Of a stretch of DNA of 64,000 nt, positions 37,054-46,312 are shown piece by piece. The translations under genes and the position numbers were made by a program. The stretch comes from Pseudochrobactrum kiredjianiae (lineage in GTDB: Bacteria; Pseudomonadota; Alphaproteobacteria; Rhizobiales; Rhizobiaceae), in the NCBI RefSeq assembly GCF_030362795.1, contig NZ_JAUCBM010000011.1, forward strand, positions 32,079 to 96,078, written 5' to 3'. Within the stretch, counting starts at the first letter, position 1. Each line of letters begins with the position of its first letter. The notes beneath the pieces were generated by a model, which searched no databases, had not been told where the DNA came from, and saw nothing but the letters and a program-made list of their open reading frames with translations.

Positions 37054-38478
37054 TCAGCCTTTAGACATAGTCAACGGTGGTTCAACACCTTCGCTCAGCG
37101 GGCTGACATAAGGTTTGCGGGCAGTCTGTGATGCCAGCGCTGCCTTAGCATCCGCCATCAACACCGGATCACTCAGCACAGCAAGACCAGTTGCTGCCAT
37201 CGCTTTTGCCACATGCACCATCGCTTTATGCGCTGCCGCAGATTTGCCCTGCGCCACCACCTGCCATGTGTGGAAAGGCGTGCCGATTGCAACGGTTGGC
37301 GCATGAACCTGCACTGTCGGCACCACCCAACTGACATCACCAATATCCGTCGAGCCGATCTGTGTTTTATGCGGCTGATCCAGCGGCACCAAAAACTCTG
37401 CCAGTGGCGCATCCGTCTCCGGCATACCAATCACATTATAAACCGAGGAGATTTCTTCCGGCGACAGTGTTGCGCGGATTTTACGGGCGTAATCGCGATC
37501 CTGTTCGTCAAATTCCGGTGCGCCTAGTTCCTGCATAGTGCGATACAGCGCCTGCTCCAAAGGTTTATTGCCTAACGTATTGGAAACTGCGCTGACGATC
37601 TTCATCTCCATGCGGGTTTCGGTCATCATGGCCGCGCCTTGCGCAATTTTATTAACACGGTTGACCAGTGACAGCATGGTCTGCAAATCCATCGCACGAA
37701 TGGAATAACGCACCCGCGCATGGGCCTGCACCACATTTGGCGCAATGCCGCCGGCATCCAGCAAAGCATAATGGATACGCGCATCAGACGGCATATGCTC
37801 ACGCATGTAATTGACGCCGACATTCATCAGTTCAACCGCATCAAGCGCACTGCGCCCAAGATGCGGGGCCGCCGCCGCATGCGAAGCACGACCGATAAAG
37901 ATAAAATCCGCACGGGTATTAGCCAGTGACAAAGCCGGAGCCACTTCCCAGAAGCTGTAAGGATGCCACGAGATAGCCACATCGGCATCATCAAAAGCAC
38001 CGGCACGCACCATGAAAGCTTTGGCGGCACCGCCCTCTTCCGCTGGACAGCCATAATAGCGTACACGACCCGGAAGTCCGTTTTCAGCCAGATAGTTTTT
38101 CAATGCCACTGCCGCAAGCAATGCGCCTGCGCCCAGCAGATTATGACCACAGCCATGGCCATGACCACCAGCCTCTATCGGCGTATGTTCAGATGCTCCC
38201 GCTTCCTGACTTAAGCCCGGCAGCGCATCATATTCGCCCATAAAAGCGATAACCGGTCCACCTTCACCAGCTTCACCGATTACAGAGGTCGGAATACCGG
38301 CAATGCCTTCAGTTACGCGAAAACCATGATGCAGCAGCTCGGCCTTATGTTCAGCCATAGAGCGCTCTTCGGTATAGCAAACCTCCGGCATCCCCCAAAC
38401 GCGGTCGCTCATTTCGATGAGACGCTGCTTTTCGTCCTCAACCTTCTGCCACAAGTCCTGACGGTCATTCATGCTCAT
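37054..38478 (-). CDS. AbgB-like M20 amidohydrolase
   Basis: A 474-residue amidohydrolase close to AbgB, the p-aminobenzoyl-glutamate hydrolase subunit, and to long M20D deacylases. GEYDALPGLSQ is at about 81-91, the metal site is in HGHGCGHNLLGAG (H108, C110, H112), and CPAEEGGAAK carries the catalytic glutamates. It ends the operon of Dpp-type importer plus esterase. No AbgA partner is present, so it may act alone. Substrates could be aminoacyl or aroyl amides; folate fragments are only one option. Confidence 0.92.
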   Translation of the reverse strand: MSMNDRQDLWQKVEDEKQRLIEMSDRVWGMPEVCYTEERSMAEHKAELLHHGFRVTEGIAGIPTSVIGEAGEGGPVIAFMGEYDALPGLSQEAGASEHTPIEAGGHGHGCGHNLLGAGALLAAVALKNYLAENGLPGRVRYYGCPAEEGGAAKAFMVRAGAFDDADVAISWHPYSFWEVAPALSLANTRADFIFIGRASHAAAAPHLGRSALDAVELMNVGVNYMREHMPSDARIHYALLDAGGIAPNVVQAHARVRYSIRAMDLQTMLSLVNRVNKIAQGAAMMTETRMEMKIVSAVSNTLGNKPLEQALYRTMQELGAPEFDEQDRDYARKIRATLSPEEISSVYNVIGMPETDAPLAEFLVPLDQPHKTQIGSTDIGDVSWVVPTVQVHAPTVAIGTPFHTWQVVAQGKSAAAHKAMVHVAKAMAATGLAVLSDPVLMADAKAALASQTARKPYVSPLSEGVEPPLTMSKG

Positions 38479-38501
38479 TGGATCATTCCTGAATTGAGAT
38501 T

Positions 38502-39377
38502 TTATAAATTCGTTGCTTCTTCGAAGACCAGTTCGGATGCGGGCGGGATACGTCCCTCAAACCAGTAAGCCGCAGCAGCCCGCGACATAGCCGCACCGTC
38601 ATGGCCGACACCGGCTACATCAATCAGCTTCCAGTTGAACGGCATGCCTAAACCTTGCGCCTGCTTCTGCGCAAAATCATAGACGAAATGTGCCCGTTTA
38701 TAGCGAGAAGGTCCCTGCGCGAATGCTTCCGGCTGATCCGGCAGATTTGGGTCAGCCTCATCAATGTCCTGATCACCGGCAAAAATATGCATCGGATAGG
38801 CGAACCAACGGGCAAGCTGCACCTCATCAAGTCCAATGCCGCCCATACCTTCCGGAAACTTACGTGTCAGATCAGGCAAGGTGTACCAGCCCGGATTAGC
38901 CGCGACCACATCAGAAAAGATAGAATGATCTTGCGTGGCCAACAGACGGTGCGAGAACTGCCCGCCAGCTGAATGACCATATAAACGAGCCTGTTTAAGC
39001 GTGGTTACACCAGCCAGTTGAAGCGCTGCAAAGATACGGGCAGGCACACCATAGAGCCAGTCTTGTTGCGCACGCACAAGGCCTGCACTTTCATCAAGGA
39101 TCAACCCGTTATTATAGCTTTCAGCCATCGGGAACTGTGTATCAGGGAAAGTTGGTGCAACAATCAGCAGCCGGTGTTTTTCAGCCGCCGGAATCCAGAA
39201 GTCGCGATATTCATCACCATTCCGCAGCATACCATGCTGCACGATAATCACCGGATCTTCAGGGCGATGATTTTCAGGGCGATAGAAATTCACTTCCAGC
39301 GGTCTGTCCGGATGATACTGATCAACAAACGGCAGCGTGCTGCGTCCGGTTTCTGGACGAAGAATGGTGGTAGTCAT
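38502..39377 (-). CDS. Alpha/beta hydrolase
   Basis: A 291-residue hydrolase with the nucleophile in LYGHSAGGQFSHRLL, an acid in IFAGDQDIDE and the catalytic His in VAGVGHDGAAM. VIIVQHGMLRNGDEYRDFW forms the oxyanion-side HG segment. There is no signal peptide. Its start codon overlaps the last base of the DppF gene stop, and the AbgB-like gene follows after 23 bases. It may cleave an ester on the imported molecule before the amidohydrolase acts; this order is inference. Confidence 0.88.
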   Translation of the reverse strand: MTTTILRPETGRSTLPFVDQYHPDRPLEVNFYRPENHRPEDPVIIVQHGMLRNGDEYRDFWIPAAEKHRLLIVAPTFPDTQFPMAESYNNGLILDESAGLVRAQQDWLYGVPARIFAALQLAGVTTLKQARLYGHSAGGQFSHRLLATQDHSIFSDVVAANPGWYTLPDLTRKFPEGMGGIGLDEVQLARWFAYPMHIFAGDQDIDEADPNLPDQPEAFAQGPSRYKRAHFVYDFAQKQAQGLGMPFNWKLIDVAGVGHDGAAMSRAAAAYWFEGRIPPASELVFEEATNL

Positions 39378-40378
39378 TATGTCTCCGGATTATGCAAATG
39401 ACAGGCAGCGCTCTGGTCTGCTGTCACATTTTCAAGTTCGGGGCGGCGCTCGCGGCAAACCGGCATGGCATGGGCGCAGCGCGGATGGAACGGACAGCCG
39501 GAAGGCGGATTAAGTGGTGACGGCAGATCACCGGTCAGCGGCTGGAAATCACGTTTTCTCCGGCTGACAGACGGGCTGGCATTAATCAGTGCCGCGCTAT
39601 AGGGATGTGCAGGCTTGCTAAAAATCGCCGATGCCGAGCCGATCTCGACAATACGCCCGAGATACATAATCGCAATCCGGTCGCTGATATGTTGCACAAC
39701 CCCAAGATCATGGCTGACAAACAGATAGGTCAGCCCGTAACGGGCACGCAAATCCATAAACAGATTGATCACCTGCGCTTGAATGGACACATCCAGTGCC
39801 GATACAGGTTCGTCGCACACCAGAAAATCAGGTTTCACCGCCAAGGCGCGGGCAATACCGATACGCTGACGTTGACCGCCGGAAAACTGATGCGGATAGC
39901 GATCACGATAGGCCAGATCAAGACCAACCTCCTCAAGCGCCTTGTTCACCGCACCAGTAATCTCTGCTTTGGGTATCAGGCGATGTACTTTCAATGCCTC
40001 CCCGATAATCTGATTGACCTTCATCCGTGGATCAAGCGAGGCATAAGGATCTTGAAAAATCATCTGTACTTTCAATAGAAAGTCGAGCTTTTCTCGTCCT
40101 TTGAGCTTTTCAACGGCACGGCCGTCATAAAGCACATTGCCTTCGGTCGGCTGATATATGCCCGTTGCCATGCGTGACAGCGTGGATTTACCGCAACCGG
40201 ATTCCCCAACCAAACCCAGCACTTCACCACGCTTGATACTCAGATCAACGCCGTCGACCGCGCGTAACACACGTGCTGGTGCAGCCTGCCCTGTCGCACG
40301 CAGAATCCGGTCTGCAATGGTGGATTTGGAGCGAAAATGCTTTTTAACACCACGCATTTCAAAGAAAGCATCGCTCAT
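39377..40378 (-). CDS. Peptide ABC transporter ATP-binding protein, DppF-like
   Basis: A 333-residue ATPase with Walker A GESGCGKSTLS, Q-loop MIFQDPYASLDPRMK, signature FSGGQRQRIG, Walker B FLVCDEPVSALD and the oligo_HPY tail NPPSGCPFHPRCAHAMPVC. I chose the ATG at 40378, which overlaps the DppD stop by 4 bases. An upstream start 55 codons earlier lies within the DppD gene and shows no homology. Confidence 0.95.
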   Translation of the reverse strand: MSDAFFEMRGVKKHFRSKSTIADRILRATGQAAPARVLRAVDGVDLSIKRGEVLGLVGESGCGKSTLSRMATGIYQPTEGNVLYDGRAVEKLKGREKLDFLLKVQMIFQDPYASLDPRMKVNQIIGEALKVHRLIPKAEITGAVNKALEEVGLDLAYRDRYPHQFSGGQRQRIGIARALAVKPDFLVCDEPVSALDVSIQAQVINLFMDLRARYGLTYLFVSHDLGVVQHISDRIAIMYLGRIVEIGSASAIFSKPAHPYSAALINASPSVSRRKRDFQPLTGDLPSPLNPPSGCPFHPRCAHAMPVCRERRPELENVTADQSAACHLHNPET

Positions 40379-41394
40379 AGTCTGGTCTCCTGAACAGAGG
40401 CCGCATTCACAGTTGATCGTTCCGCCAAAACTGGCGACACCGGATTGTGACAACGGAAAATACGCCCGTCGATCACCTGCGGTTCGGGATAAATTTCTGC
40501 ACAAACCGGTTTGACACGCTCGCATCGCGTGCGAAACGGACAACCACTTGGCCGGTCATCAATACGTGGTGCATTGCCGTCAATCTGATGCAGTCTTTCA
40601 CCGGGCTTTACCATGCCGGAGGATGAATTTAGCAAGCCTTGCGTATAAGGATGCAATGGCCTGTCCAGCACATCATCCACCGCACCGGTTTCGACAATCT
40701 GGCCTGCATACATCACCGCCACGCGGTCAGCGAGTTCGGCGACAACAGCCAGATCATGGGTAATCCACAGTACTGCCGTGCCGGTTTCTCGTGCCAGCTT
40801 TTGCACTTCATAAAGGATCTGGCTTTGAATGGTCACATCCAACGCTGTCGTCGGCTCATCCGCGATAATCAGATCGGGATTATTGAGCAGCGCCGTTGCA
40901 ATCGCTACACGCTGGCGCATACCCCCGGAGAACTCATGCGGATATTGCTTCAGCCGCACTTCTGCTGAGGAAATGCCCACGCGCCCCAAAGCACTGGCGG
41001 CCTCTTTCATCGCTTGTGCTTTGCCGCAAGCACGATGTTCAAGAATGGCCTCGCACATCTGCTCGCCAATAGTCAGCACCGGATTGAGTGTGGAGAGCGG
41101 GTCCTGAAAAATCATCGCAATGCGGTCGCCGCGCAAATTGCGTAACCGTTCATCGGATGCCTCACGCAAATTTTCACCGTTGAACAGGATTTCGCCTTCA
41201 ACAATTTCCCCCGGCGGATCAATCAGTTGCACCAGCGAGAAACCGGTGACAGATTTGCCGGAGCCGGATTCCCCTACGAGGCAAAGCACTTCGCCACGCG
41301 CAATATTCAGATCAATCCCGTCTACCGCAGACCATGCGCCGCCGAGCAGATGAAAAACAGTTCTCAGTCCTTTGACTTCAAGTAAAGCTGTCAT
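40375..41394 (-). CDS. Peptide ABC transporter ATP-binding protein, DppD-like
   Basis: A 339-residue ATPase with Walker A GESGSGKSVTG, signature FSGGMRQRV, Walker B LIIADEPTTALD and a C-terminal PSGCPFRTRCERVKPVC cysteine cluster typical of DppD. The ATG at 41394 shares its A with the permease TGA (TGATG); a GTG one codon earlier is an alternative. Together with the DppF-like partner it energises the importer at 41394-43267. Confidence 0.95.
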   Translation of the reverse strand: MTALLEVKGLRTVFHLLGGAWSAVDGIDLNIARGEVLCLVGESGSGKSVTGFSLVQLIDPPGEIVEGEILFNGENLREASDERLRNLRGDRIAMIFQDPLSTLNPVLTIGEQMCEAILEHRACGKAQAMKEAASALGRVGISSAEVRLKQYPHEFSGGMRQRVAIATALLNNPDLIIADEPTTALDVTIQSQILYEVQKLARETGTAVLWITHDLAVVAELADRVAVMYAGQIVETGAVDDVLDRPLHPYTQGLLNSSSGMVKPGERLHQIDGNAPRIDDRPSGCPFRTRCERVKPVCAEIYPEPQVIDGRIFRCHNPVSPVLAERSTVNAASVQETRL

Positions 41395-42293
41395 CACGCG
41401 CTCCTCACATTAAAGCTGCGACGCAGACGATCGCCGACGAAATTGAGCGAGATAATCAGCAGCACCAATGCAATGCCCGGAAACACTGCAATCCAGTATT
41501 CGCCCGACAGCAGGTAATCAAATCCATTGGCGATTAGCAAACCGAGAGACGGCTGTGTAACCGGCACACCGACACCGAGAAATGACAATGTCGCTTCAAG
41601 CGTAATCGCACTGGCAATGCTGATGGTGGAGATCACCAGCACCGAACCGATGGAATTCGGCAGCAAGTGCCGGAGCATGATGTAATAGGTTGGCAGACCA
41701 AAATTCACAGCCGCCTCAATATATTCCTTGCGTCGTTCAACCAAAGCGGAGGCACGCATCAGGCGCGCATATTGCGCCCATTGCACAAGAATAATCGCCA
41801 GAACCACTTTATCAACGCCGCGCCCAACAGAGGCCAGCAGCACCAGTGCCACCAACATTGACGGAAAGCCGAGCATAAAATCTACCACGCGCATGATAAT
41901 CGCATCGGCAACGCCGCCAAGCTGTGCAGCTAACAACCCTGCACTCACGCCAATAGTCATTGCGCCGAGTGTCGAAAGCAAGCCAACCAGCAGGCTGGTG
42001 CGTAATCCGTAAAGAATGGCACTGACCATATCGCGACCTTGCGCATCGGTGCCGAGCCAATAGACAGAACCGGACATACTGGCTGAACCCGGTGCAAGGC
42101 GGTTATCCATCACGCTCAGAGAGGCCAGATCATAAGGATCTTGCGGTGCAATGAATGGTGCAAGCACTGCAAGCAGAACCAAAAGCCCAAGCAGGATACC
42201 TGCGCCGCGTGTTGTCGGTTTATTGCGAATACTGCGCAAAATTTTCTGACGCAGCGGTGTATTGGCATAATCCGGAATAATCGGCTTATTCAT
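41394..42293 (-). CDS. Peptide ABC transporter permease, DppC-like
   Basis: A 299-residue permease. DppC marks are YWLGTDAQGRDMVSAILYG, the coupling loop KEYIEAAVNFGLPTYYIML, SAITLEATLSFLGVGVP and the tail NFVGDRLRRSFN. The SAITLEATLSFLGVG segment resembles that of the partial permease at the left edge, so both belong to the same DppC subgroup. Both ends overlap neighbouring genes. Confidence 0.94.
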   Translation of the reverse strand: MNKPIIPDYANTPLRQKILRSIRNKPTTRGAGILLGLLVLLAVLAPFIAPQDPYDLASLSVMDNRLAPGSASMSGSVYWLGTDAQGRDMVSAILYGLRTSLLVGLLSTLGAMTIGVSAGLLAAQLGGVADAIIMRVVDFMLGFPSMLVALVLLASVGRGVDKVVLAIILVQWAQYARLMRASALVERRKEYIEAAVNFGLPTYYIMLRHLLPNSIGSVLVISTISIASAITLEATLSFLGVGVPVTQPSLGLLIANGFDYLLSGEYWIAVFPGIALVLLIISLNFVGDRLRRSFNVRSA

Positions 42294-43267
42294 ACCATAT
42301 CTCCGGAAAGTTTAACCCGCGGGTCAAGCACAGCGTAAAGCACATCAACGATGAAGTTTACGGCGACAAATAGCAGTGTGGCCAGCAGCACATAGGCAAC
42401 CACCACAGGCCGGTCGAGTTGGTAAATACTATCGATCAGCAACTTGCCCATACCGGGCCATGAGAACACGGTTTCAGTAATCGTGGAAAAGGCGACAAGA
42501 CTGCCGAACTCAATGCCAACAACGGTGACAACCGGTATCAAAATATTACGCAGCACATGGCGATTGACGATGCGTTTGCGGCGCACGCCTTTGGCGCGGG
42601 CAAACTTCACATAATCTTGTGTCATCGCTTCTGTAGTACCCGCAGCAACGAGGCGGATCATCAAAGCCATATTCGGAATAGCAAGGTTCAACGCAGGCAG
42701 GATCAGATGGCGCAGACCATTGGCGGTAAACAGACTGGTCTGAATACCCAGCACGGACACGGTTTCACCTCGCCCTGCTGTCGGTAACCAGCCAAGCAGC
42801 ACGCTAAACAGCAAAACCAGCATCATGCCTTTCCAGAAACTCGGCAGCGAAAAACCAATTACTGTTCCCGCCATAATGAAGCGCGACGGGCGGCTGTCCG
42901 GATTAAGCCCAGCCAGCAGTCCGAGCGGAATTCCGACAACAGCCGCAACTGTCATCGACAGCAGCACCAGTTCAAATGTGGCTGGCAGACGGGCGAGGAT
43001 GAGGGAAACTACGGGCACACCATGCACGAAAGATGTGCCAAGGTCGCCCTGCAGCGCATTGCCCAAAAACGTGAAATATTGCTGCCAAACCGGCAAATCC
43101 AGACCGAGACGCTTGATTAATGCCAGTCTTTCAACGGCACTGACCTGCGGCGGCACAAGGAGTTCAATCGGATCACCAATGCCATATACGGCAAAGAAAA
43201 CAGCGACCGACACGGCAAGCAGAACCAATGCGCTCTGGATAAGTCGCTGAAGAATATAAGCTGTCAT
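42290..43267 (-). CDS. Peptide ABC transporter permease, DppB-like
   Basis: A 325-residue permease with six expected spans. It begins MTAYILQRLIQSALVLL, has the coupling loop DYVKFARAKGVRRKRIVN, and ends DVLYAVLDPRVKLSG, all typical of DppB/OppB. The gene follows the binding-protein gene after 143 bases that hold two hairpins, which probably lower its expression relative to the binding protein. Confidence 0.94.
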   Translation of the reverse strand: MTAYILQRLIQSALVLLAVSVAVFFAVYGIGDPIELLVPPQVSAVERLALIKRLGLDLPVWQQYFTFLGNALQGDLGTSFVHGVPVVSLILARLPATFELVLLSMTVAAVVGIPLGLLAGLNPDSRPSRFIMAGTVIGFSLPSFWKGMMLVLLFSVLLGWLPTAGRGETVSVLGIQTSLFTANGLRHLILPALNLAIPNMALMIRLVAAGTTEAMTQDYVKFARAKGVRRKRIVNRHVLRNILIPVVTVVGIEFGSLVAFSTITETVFSWPGMGKLLIDSIYQLDRPVVVAYVLLATLLFVAVNFIVDVLYAVLDPRVKLSGDMV

Positions 43268-43307
43268 GACATTTTTCTCAGGCTATCTGTCAGGAAGGCT
43301 GAAACAT

Positions 43308-43336
43308 GGCACAGTGAAAATTGATTGCACTGTGCC
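43308..43336 (-). terminator. Intra-operon hairpin 2 between binding protein and permease
   Basis: GGCACAGTG and CACTGTGCC form a perfect 9-bp stem with an 11-base loop. There is no good T run after it on the minus strand, so it is more likely an mRNA-stabilising or attenuating stem than a full terminator. Confidence 0.5.
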
Positions 43337-43351
43337 TTACAGCCACGAAAG

Positions 43352-43401
43352 AACCCGGAGCGGTCACATTATTCCAACAGGAATGTAAACCGCTCTGGGT
43401 T
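43352..43401 (-). terminator. Long intra-operon hairpin 1 after the binding-protein gene
   Basis: AACCCGGAGCGGT pairs with ACCGCTCTGGGTT over 13 bp with one G-U type mismatch, and the loop contains a nested ATTCC/GGAAT stem. It starts 9 bases after the binding-protein stop. On the minus strand the stem is followed by CTTTCG, a weak T run, so partial termination or 3'-end protection is expected. Confidence 0.6.
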
Positions 43402-43410
43402 AGCCTTCAG

Positions 43411-45036
43411 TTATTTGGCAGGCTTTGCAGACATAGCCATCGTAAACTGATCTGAACGACCTGTATAAGTCACATTAGCCTTATGTGCCCAGATGCCAGC
43501 TTCAAAATGCAGCGGAATGAAAGCATAGTCTTTCATGACTTCAGTTTGCGCCTGCTGCAACAGTTCTGAACGCTTATTATCGTCCATTGTTGCCACAGCT
43601 TCATAGATCAGCTTGTCAAAAGCAGGGTTGGAATAGCCACCGTAGTTAGAACCACCTAAGGTGCCAGCTTCATTCGGCTTTGCCGGCCACTGACGCAGGA
43701 AGGACGAAGCCTCGCCACTGGTTGAACCCCAACCACCGATCGCGACACTCAGCTCTTTCTTAGAACGACGCGGGAAATAAATCGCGCGGGTCATTGCATC
43801 CACATCCGACTTGATACCGACCTGTGTCAGATACTGCGCTACGGCCTGTGTGATCTGACTGTCATTGATATAACGGTCATTGGTTGTGGAAAGTGTGAGC
43901 TGGAAACCATCCGGATAACCGGCCTCGGCCAAAAGTTTCTTGGCTGCGGCAGGATCATAACGCAGTTCCGGCGGATTAGGCAGTGTACCAAACATACCTG
44001 TTGGCAGGAACTGATAGGCAGGTTCCGCAGCGCCGTCCATCAGACGCGCAACAATCGCATTACGGTCAATCGCCAGCGACATCGCTTCGCGAACACGCAC
44101 ATCTTTCAGCGGGTTCTTGCCATCAGCAGCCTTTACATACGGGCTTTCATCGCGGGCAACATCAAGCTGATAGTAGATGACGCGTGTTGAAGGTGTAACC
44201 GTGTAACCAAAACGCTTGTCATCCTTGATACGGGACAGATCGCGTGCAGCCGGATTTTCAATAATATCATAATCACCGGCAAGAAGACCGGCCAGACGCG
44301 GACCTGCATTCGGAACCGGCAGGAAACGAACGCTTTCCCAAGGCTCAGCATCGCCCCAATATTTATCATTGCGATCGAGATCAATGGCAGAGCCACGCAC
44401 ATAGCTTTTCAGCTTATAAGGGCCGGTACCGATTGCCAGTTTGCCGTCGTTAAAATCACCAACCACCGGCCATGCACCCGAAACACCGCAGTTCTGCTCA
44501 GGCGCAAAACTGATCTTGTCATGCTTGACGATGGATGAGCTGAGAATACCCACAGTTCCGACAAATGTCGGCAGCAACGGCTCAGGCTCTTTGGTTTTGA
44601 TGACCAATGTCTGCGCATCCGGTGCTTCAACAGATGCAAAATTCGCAGTAATATCCGCGAATGAACCGGCAATTGCAGTCTCGTTTTTGAGTGTACGGCA
44701 GAATGTGAAAACCACATCATCTGCGGTAAACGGCGAACCATCGGAGAAGATTACACCTTCGCGCAACTTGAATGTCCAGGTATTCTTACCGTCATTTTCC
44801 CATGAAGTCGCCAAAGCGGGATGTACATTTTGCTTTTCATCCTGACGGGTCAGACCTTCAAAAATATGCGCTGCCAAAGCATTGTTTGGCGTAAGATCAT
44901 GATAATGCGGATCAATTGCAGTCGGCTCCGAGCCAAGAGCAATACGCAGCGTCTCCGCAGATGCTGCACCGCTCAACAGAGCGGAACTGAGCAAAGTTGT
45001 TCCAAGCAGACTCGCCACGAGCATTTTTTTAACCAT
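43411..45036 (-). CDS. Peptide ABC transporter periplasmic binding protein (SBP family 5)
   Basis: A 541-residue exported protein with a Sec signal peptide ending near GAASA (about residue 27). The mature part has the family-5 marks LATSWENDGKNTWTFKLR, GVIFSDGSPFTADDVVF and IGTGPYKL. It has the usual ribosome-binding site CGGAG 7 bases before the ATG. It leads the operon and diverges from an RpiR-type regulator; ligands are likely peptides or modified amino acids. Confidence 0.95.
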   Translation of the reverse strand: MVKKMLVASLLGTTLLSSALLSGAASAETLRIALGSEPTAIDPHYHDLTPNNALAAHIFEGLTRQDEKQNVHPALATSWENDGKNTWTFKLREGVIFSDGSPFTADDVVFTFCRTLKNETAIAGSFADITANFASVEAPDAQTLVIKTKEPEPLLPTFVGTVGILSSSIVKHDKISFAPEQNCGVSGAWPVVGDFNDGKLAIGTGPYKLKSYVRGSAIDLDRNDKYWGDAEPWESVRFLPVPNAGPRLAGLLAGDYDIIENPAARDLSRIKDDKRFGYTVTPSTRVIYYQLDVARDESPYVKAADGKNPLKDVRVREAMSLAIDRNAIVARLMDGAAEPAYQFLPTGMFGTLPNPPELRYDPAAAKKLLAEAGYPDGFQLTLSTTNDRYINDSQITQAVAQYLTQVGIKSDVDAMTRAIYFPRRSKKELSVAIGGWGSTSGEASSFLRQWPAKPNEAGTLGGSNYGGYSNPAFDKLIYEAVATMDDNKRSELLQQAQTEVMKDYAFIPLHFEAGIWAHKANVTYTGRSDQFTMAMSAKPAK

Positions 45037-45096
45037 TAAAGTCTCCGTTCCCCAACGAATGTCGTATTTGCTATGATTGTTTAATTTGACATAGTT

Positions 45097-45123
45097 ATTT
45101 TCATAAATAACGTATATGAAAAT
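45097..45123. promoter_or_regulatory. Inverted repeat in the divergent promoter, candidate RpiR-family operator
   Basis: ATTTTCATA (45097-45105) and TATGAAAAT (45115-45123) form a perfect 9-bp inverted repeat with a 9-base spacer. It lies between the binding-protein operon and the RpiR gene, next to a TTGACA at 45086. A symmetrical AT-rich site here is what an RpiR/SIS dimer would use. Confidence 0.55.
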
Positions 45124-45150
45124 TTTATGCCGTCAACACCGGAAACACAA

Positions 45151-46014
45151 ATGTCACAAACTTTGAATCCCAAGTCCGATTTTGCCAACCGCATGTCAGC
45201 GGCATATCCGTCCTTCAGCAAATCCTATCGTCGTATTGCCGATTTCGTGCTGGCAAGACCGCTTGACGTCGTTGCAATGTCGATTGAAGGACTGGCACAA
45301 TCCAGTGGCAGTTCAACCGCGACAATTACGCGTTTTGTACGCGCAGCCGGCTATAGCGGCTATGGGGAATTTCGAGAAAAAATCGTCTCTGATTTTCAAT
45401 TTGAAGCCTCAGAAAACAACAAAAATAGCCCTGAAAACCATGAAAGCGGGTTAAAAAAATCGTTTTTACATACAGCTTTGTCAGACAGTTCCGACAATAT
45501 CAGAGATGCGATTGCCAATATTGATGCAGCCTCATCGGCAGCCTTTATTGAAGCGCTGATCAATGCCCGCCGCATTATCATTCTTGGCACCGGTGCAAGC
45601 CATTATGCAGCAACGCTGCTGGAGGAAGGGCTGGCACTTTATACCGAGAAAAATGTCATCAATGTCCTCTCCAGAGGCGCGTCTCAATATGCCAATAATT
45701 TCGTGCGCTCTGTCGATGAGGGCGATGTCGTGATCGCTATTTCCATGCCGCGTTATTCCAATAATACCGTACAGCTCTCTAAAGCGGCCAAGCAAAAAGG
45801 CGCTGTGATTCTGGCCATTACCGACAGCCCGACATCCCCGCTTGTGCCTGTTGCGGACGTCATTTTCTTCGCACCGGCGCGTAATCGCTTGCTGCCAAAT
45901 TCTCCCGCAGCAATCTTTGCACTGGCCGATGCCATTGTCACAGCAGTGGCCGAACGCCGTCCTGACATCGTGACTTCCACAATTGGCACAGCACCGGATG
46001 ATTTATTTTTATAG
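45151..46014 (+). CDS. RpiR-family transcriptional regulator (HTH_6 + SIS)
   Basis: A 287-residue regulator with an N-terminal HTH_6 domain (about 15-85: FSKSYRRIADFVLARP and SSGSSTATITRFVRAAGYSG) and a C-terminal SIS sugar-isomerase-like domain (about 125-260: ARRIIILGTGASHYAATLL and VIAISMPRYSNNTVQLSKA). I prefer the ATG at 45151, with GGAAAC upstream, to the one at 45127, which overlaps the operator region and has no ribosome-binding site. RpiR proteins usually sense phosphorylated sugars, although peptide and amino-acid targets occur. Confidence 0.9.
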   Translation: MSQTLNPKSDFANRMSAAYPSFSKSYRRIADFVLARPLDVVAMSIEGLAQSSGSSTATITRFVRAAGYSGYGEFREKIVSDFQFEASENNKNSPENHESGLKKSFLHTALSDSSDNIRDAIANIDAASSAAFIEALINARRIIILGTGASHYAATLLEEGLALYTEKNVINVLSRGASQYANNFVRSVDEGDVVIAISMPRYSNNTVQLSKAAKQKGAVILAITDSPTSPLVPVADVIFFAPARNRLLPNSPAAIFALADAIVTAVAERRPDIVTSTIGTAPDDLFL

Positions 46015-46312
46015 AGAAAAACGCGCGGCTGACCAATTATACAAAAATTGCACATCCTGTAATCTTACGAAAATGTCTGTGCACATTCACATAAACAGGC
46101 CCAACTGTTTGATATACTAACAACATCTGATTTAAATAAAACATTATCAAACAATCATTATAAACATCACATTTAAAAGTAATATAAAAATATTATATAA
46201 GGTCATATTTTATTATAAACGTCAATTGCTAATTAATTTGACAATTAATTAACCATATTTAAAAAATATTATCATCAATGATATTTATTGTTTATTTGGC
46301 ATTGGACATCGT
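46015..46312. other. AT-rich 298-bp leader of the autotransporter gene
   Basis: No gene is seen. The stretch from about 46130 to 46310 is far richer in A+T than its surroundings and contains TTGACA at 46238 with AT-rich DNA downstream, so the autotransporter promoter is probably here. No clear -10 at ideal spacing can be named. The base composition would suit silencing by an H-NS-like or MucR-type protein, which is inference. Confidence 0.5.
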
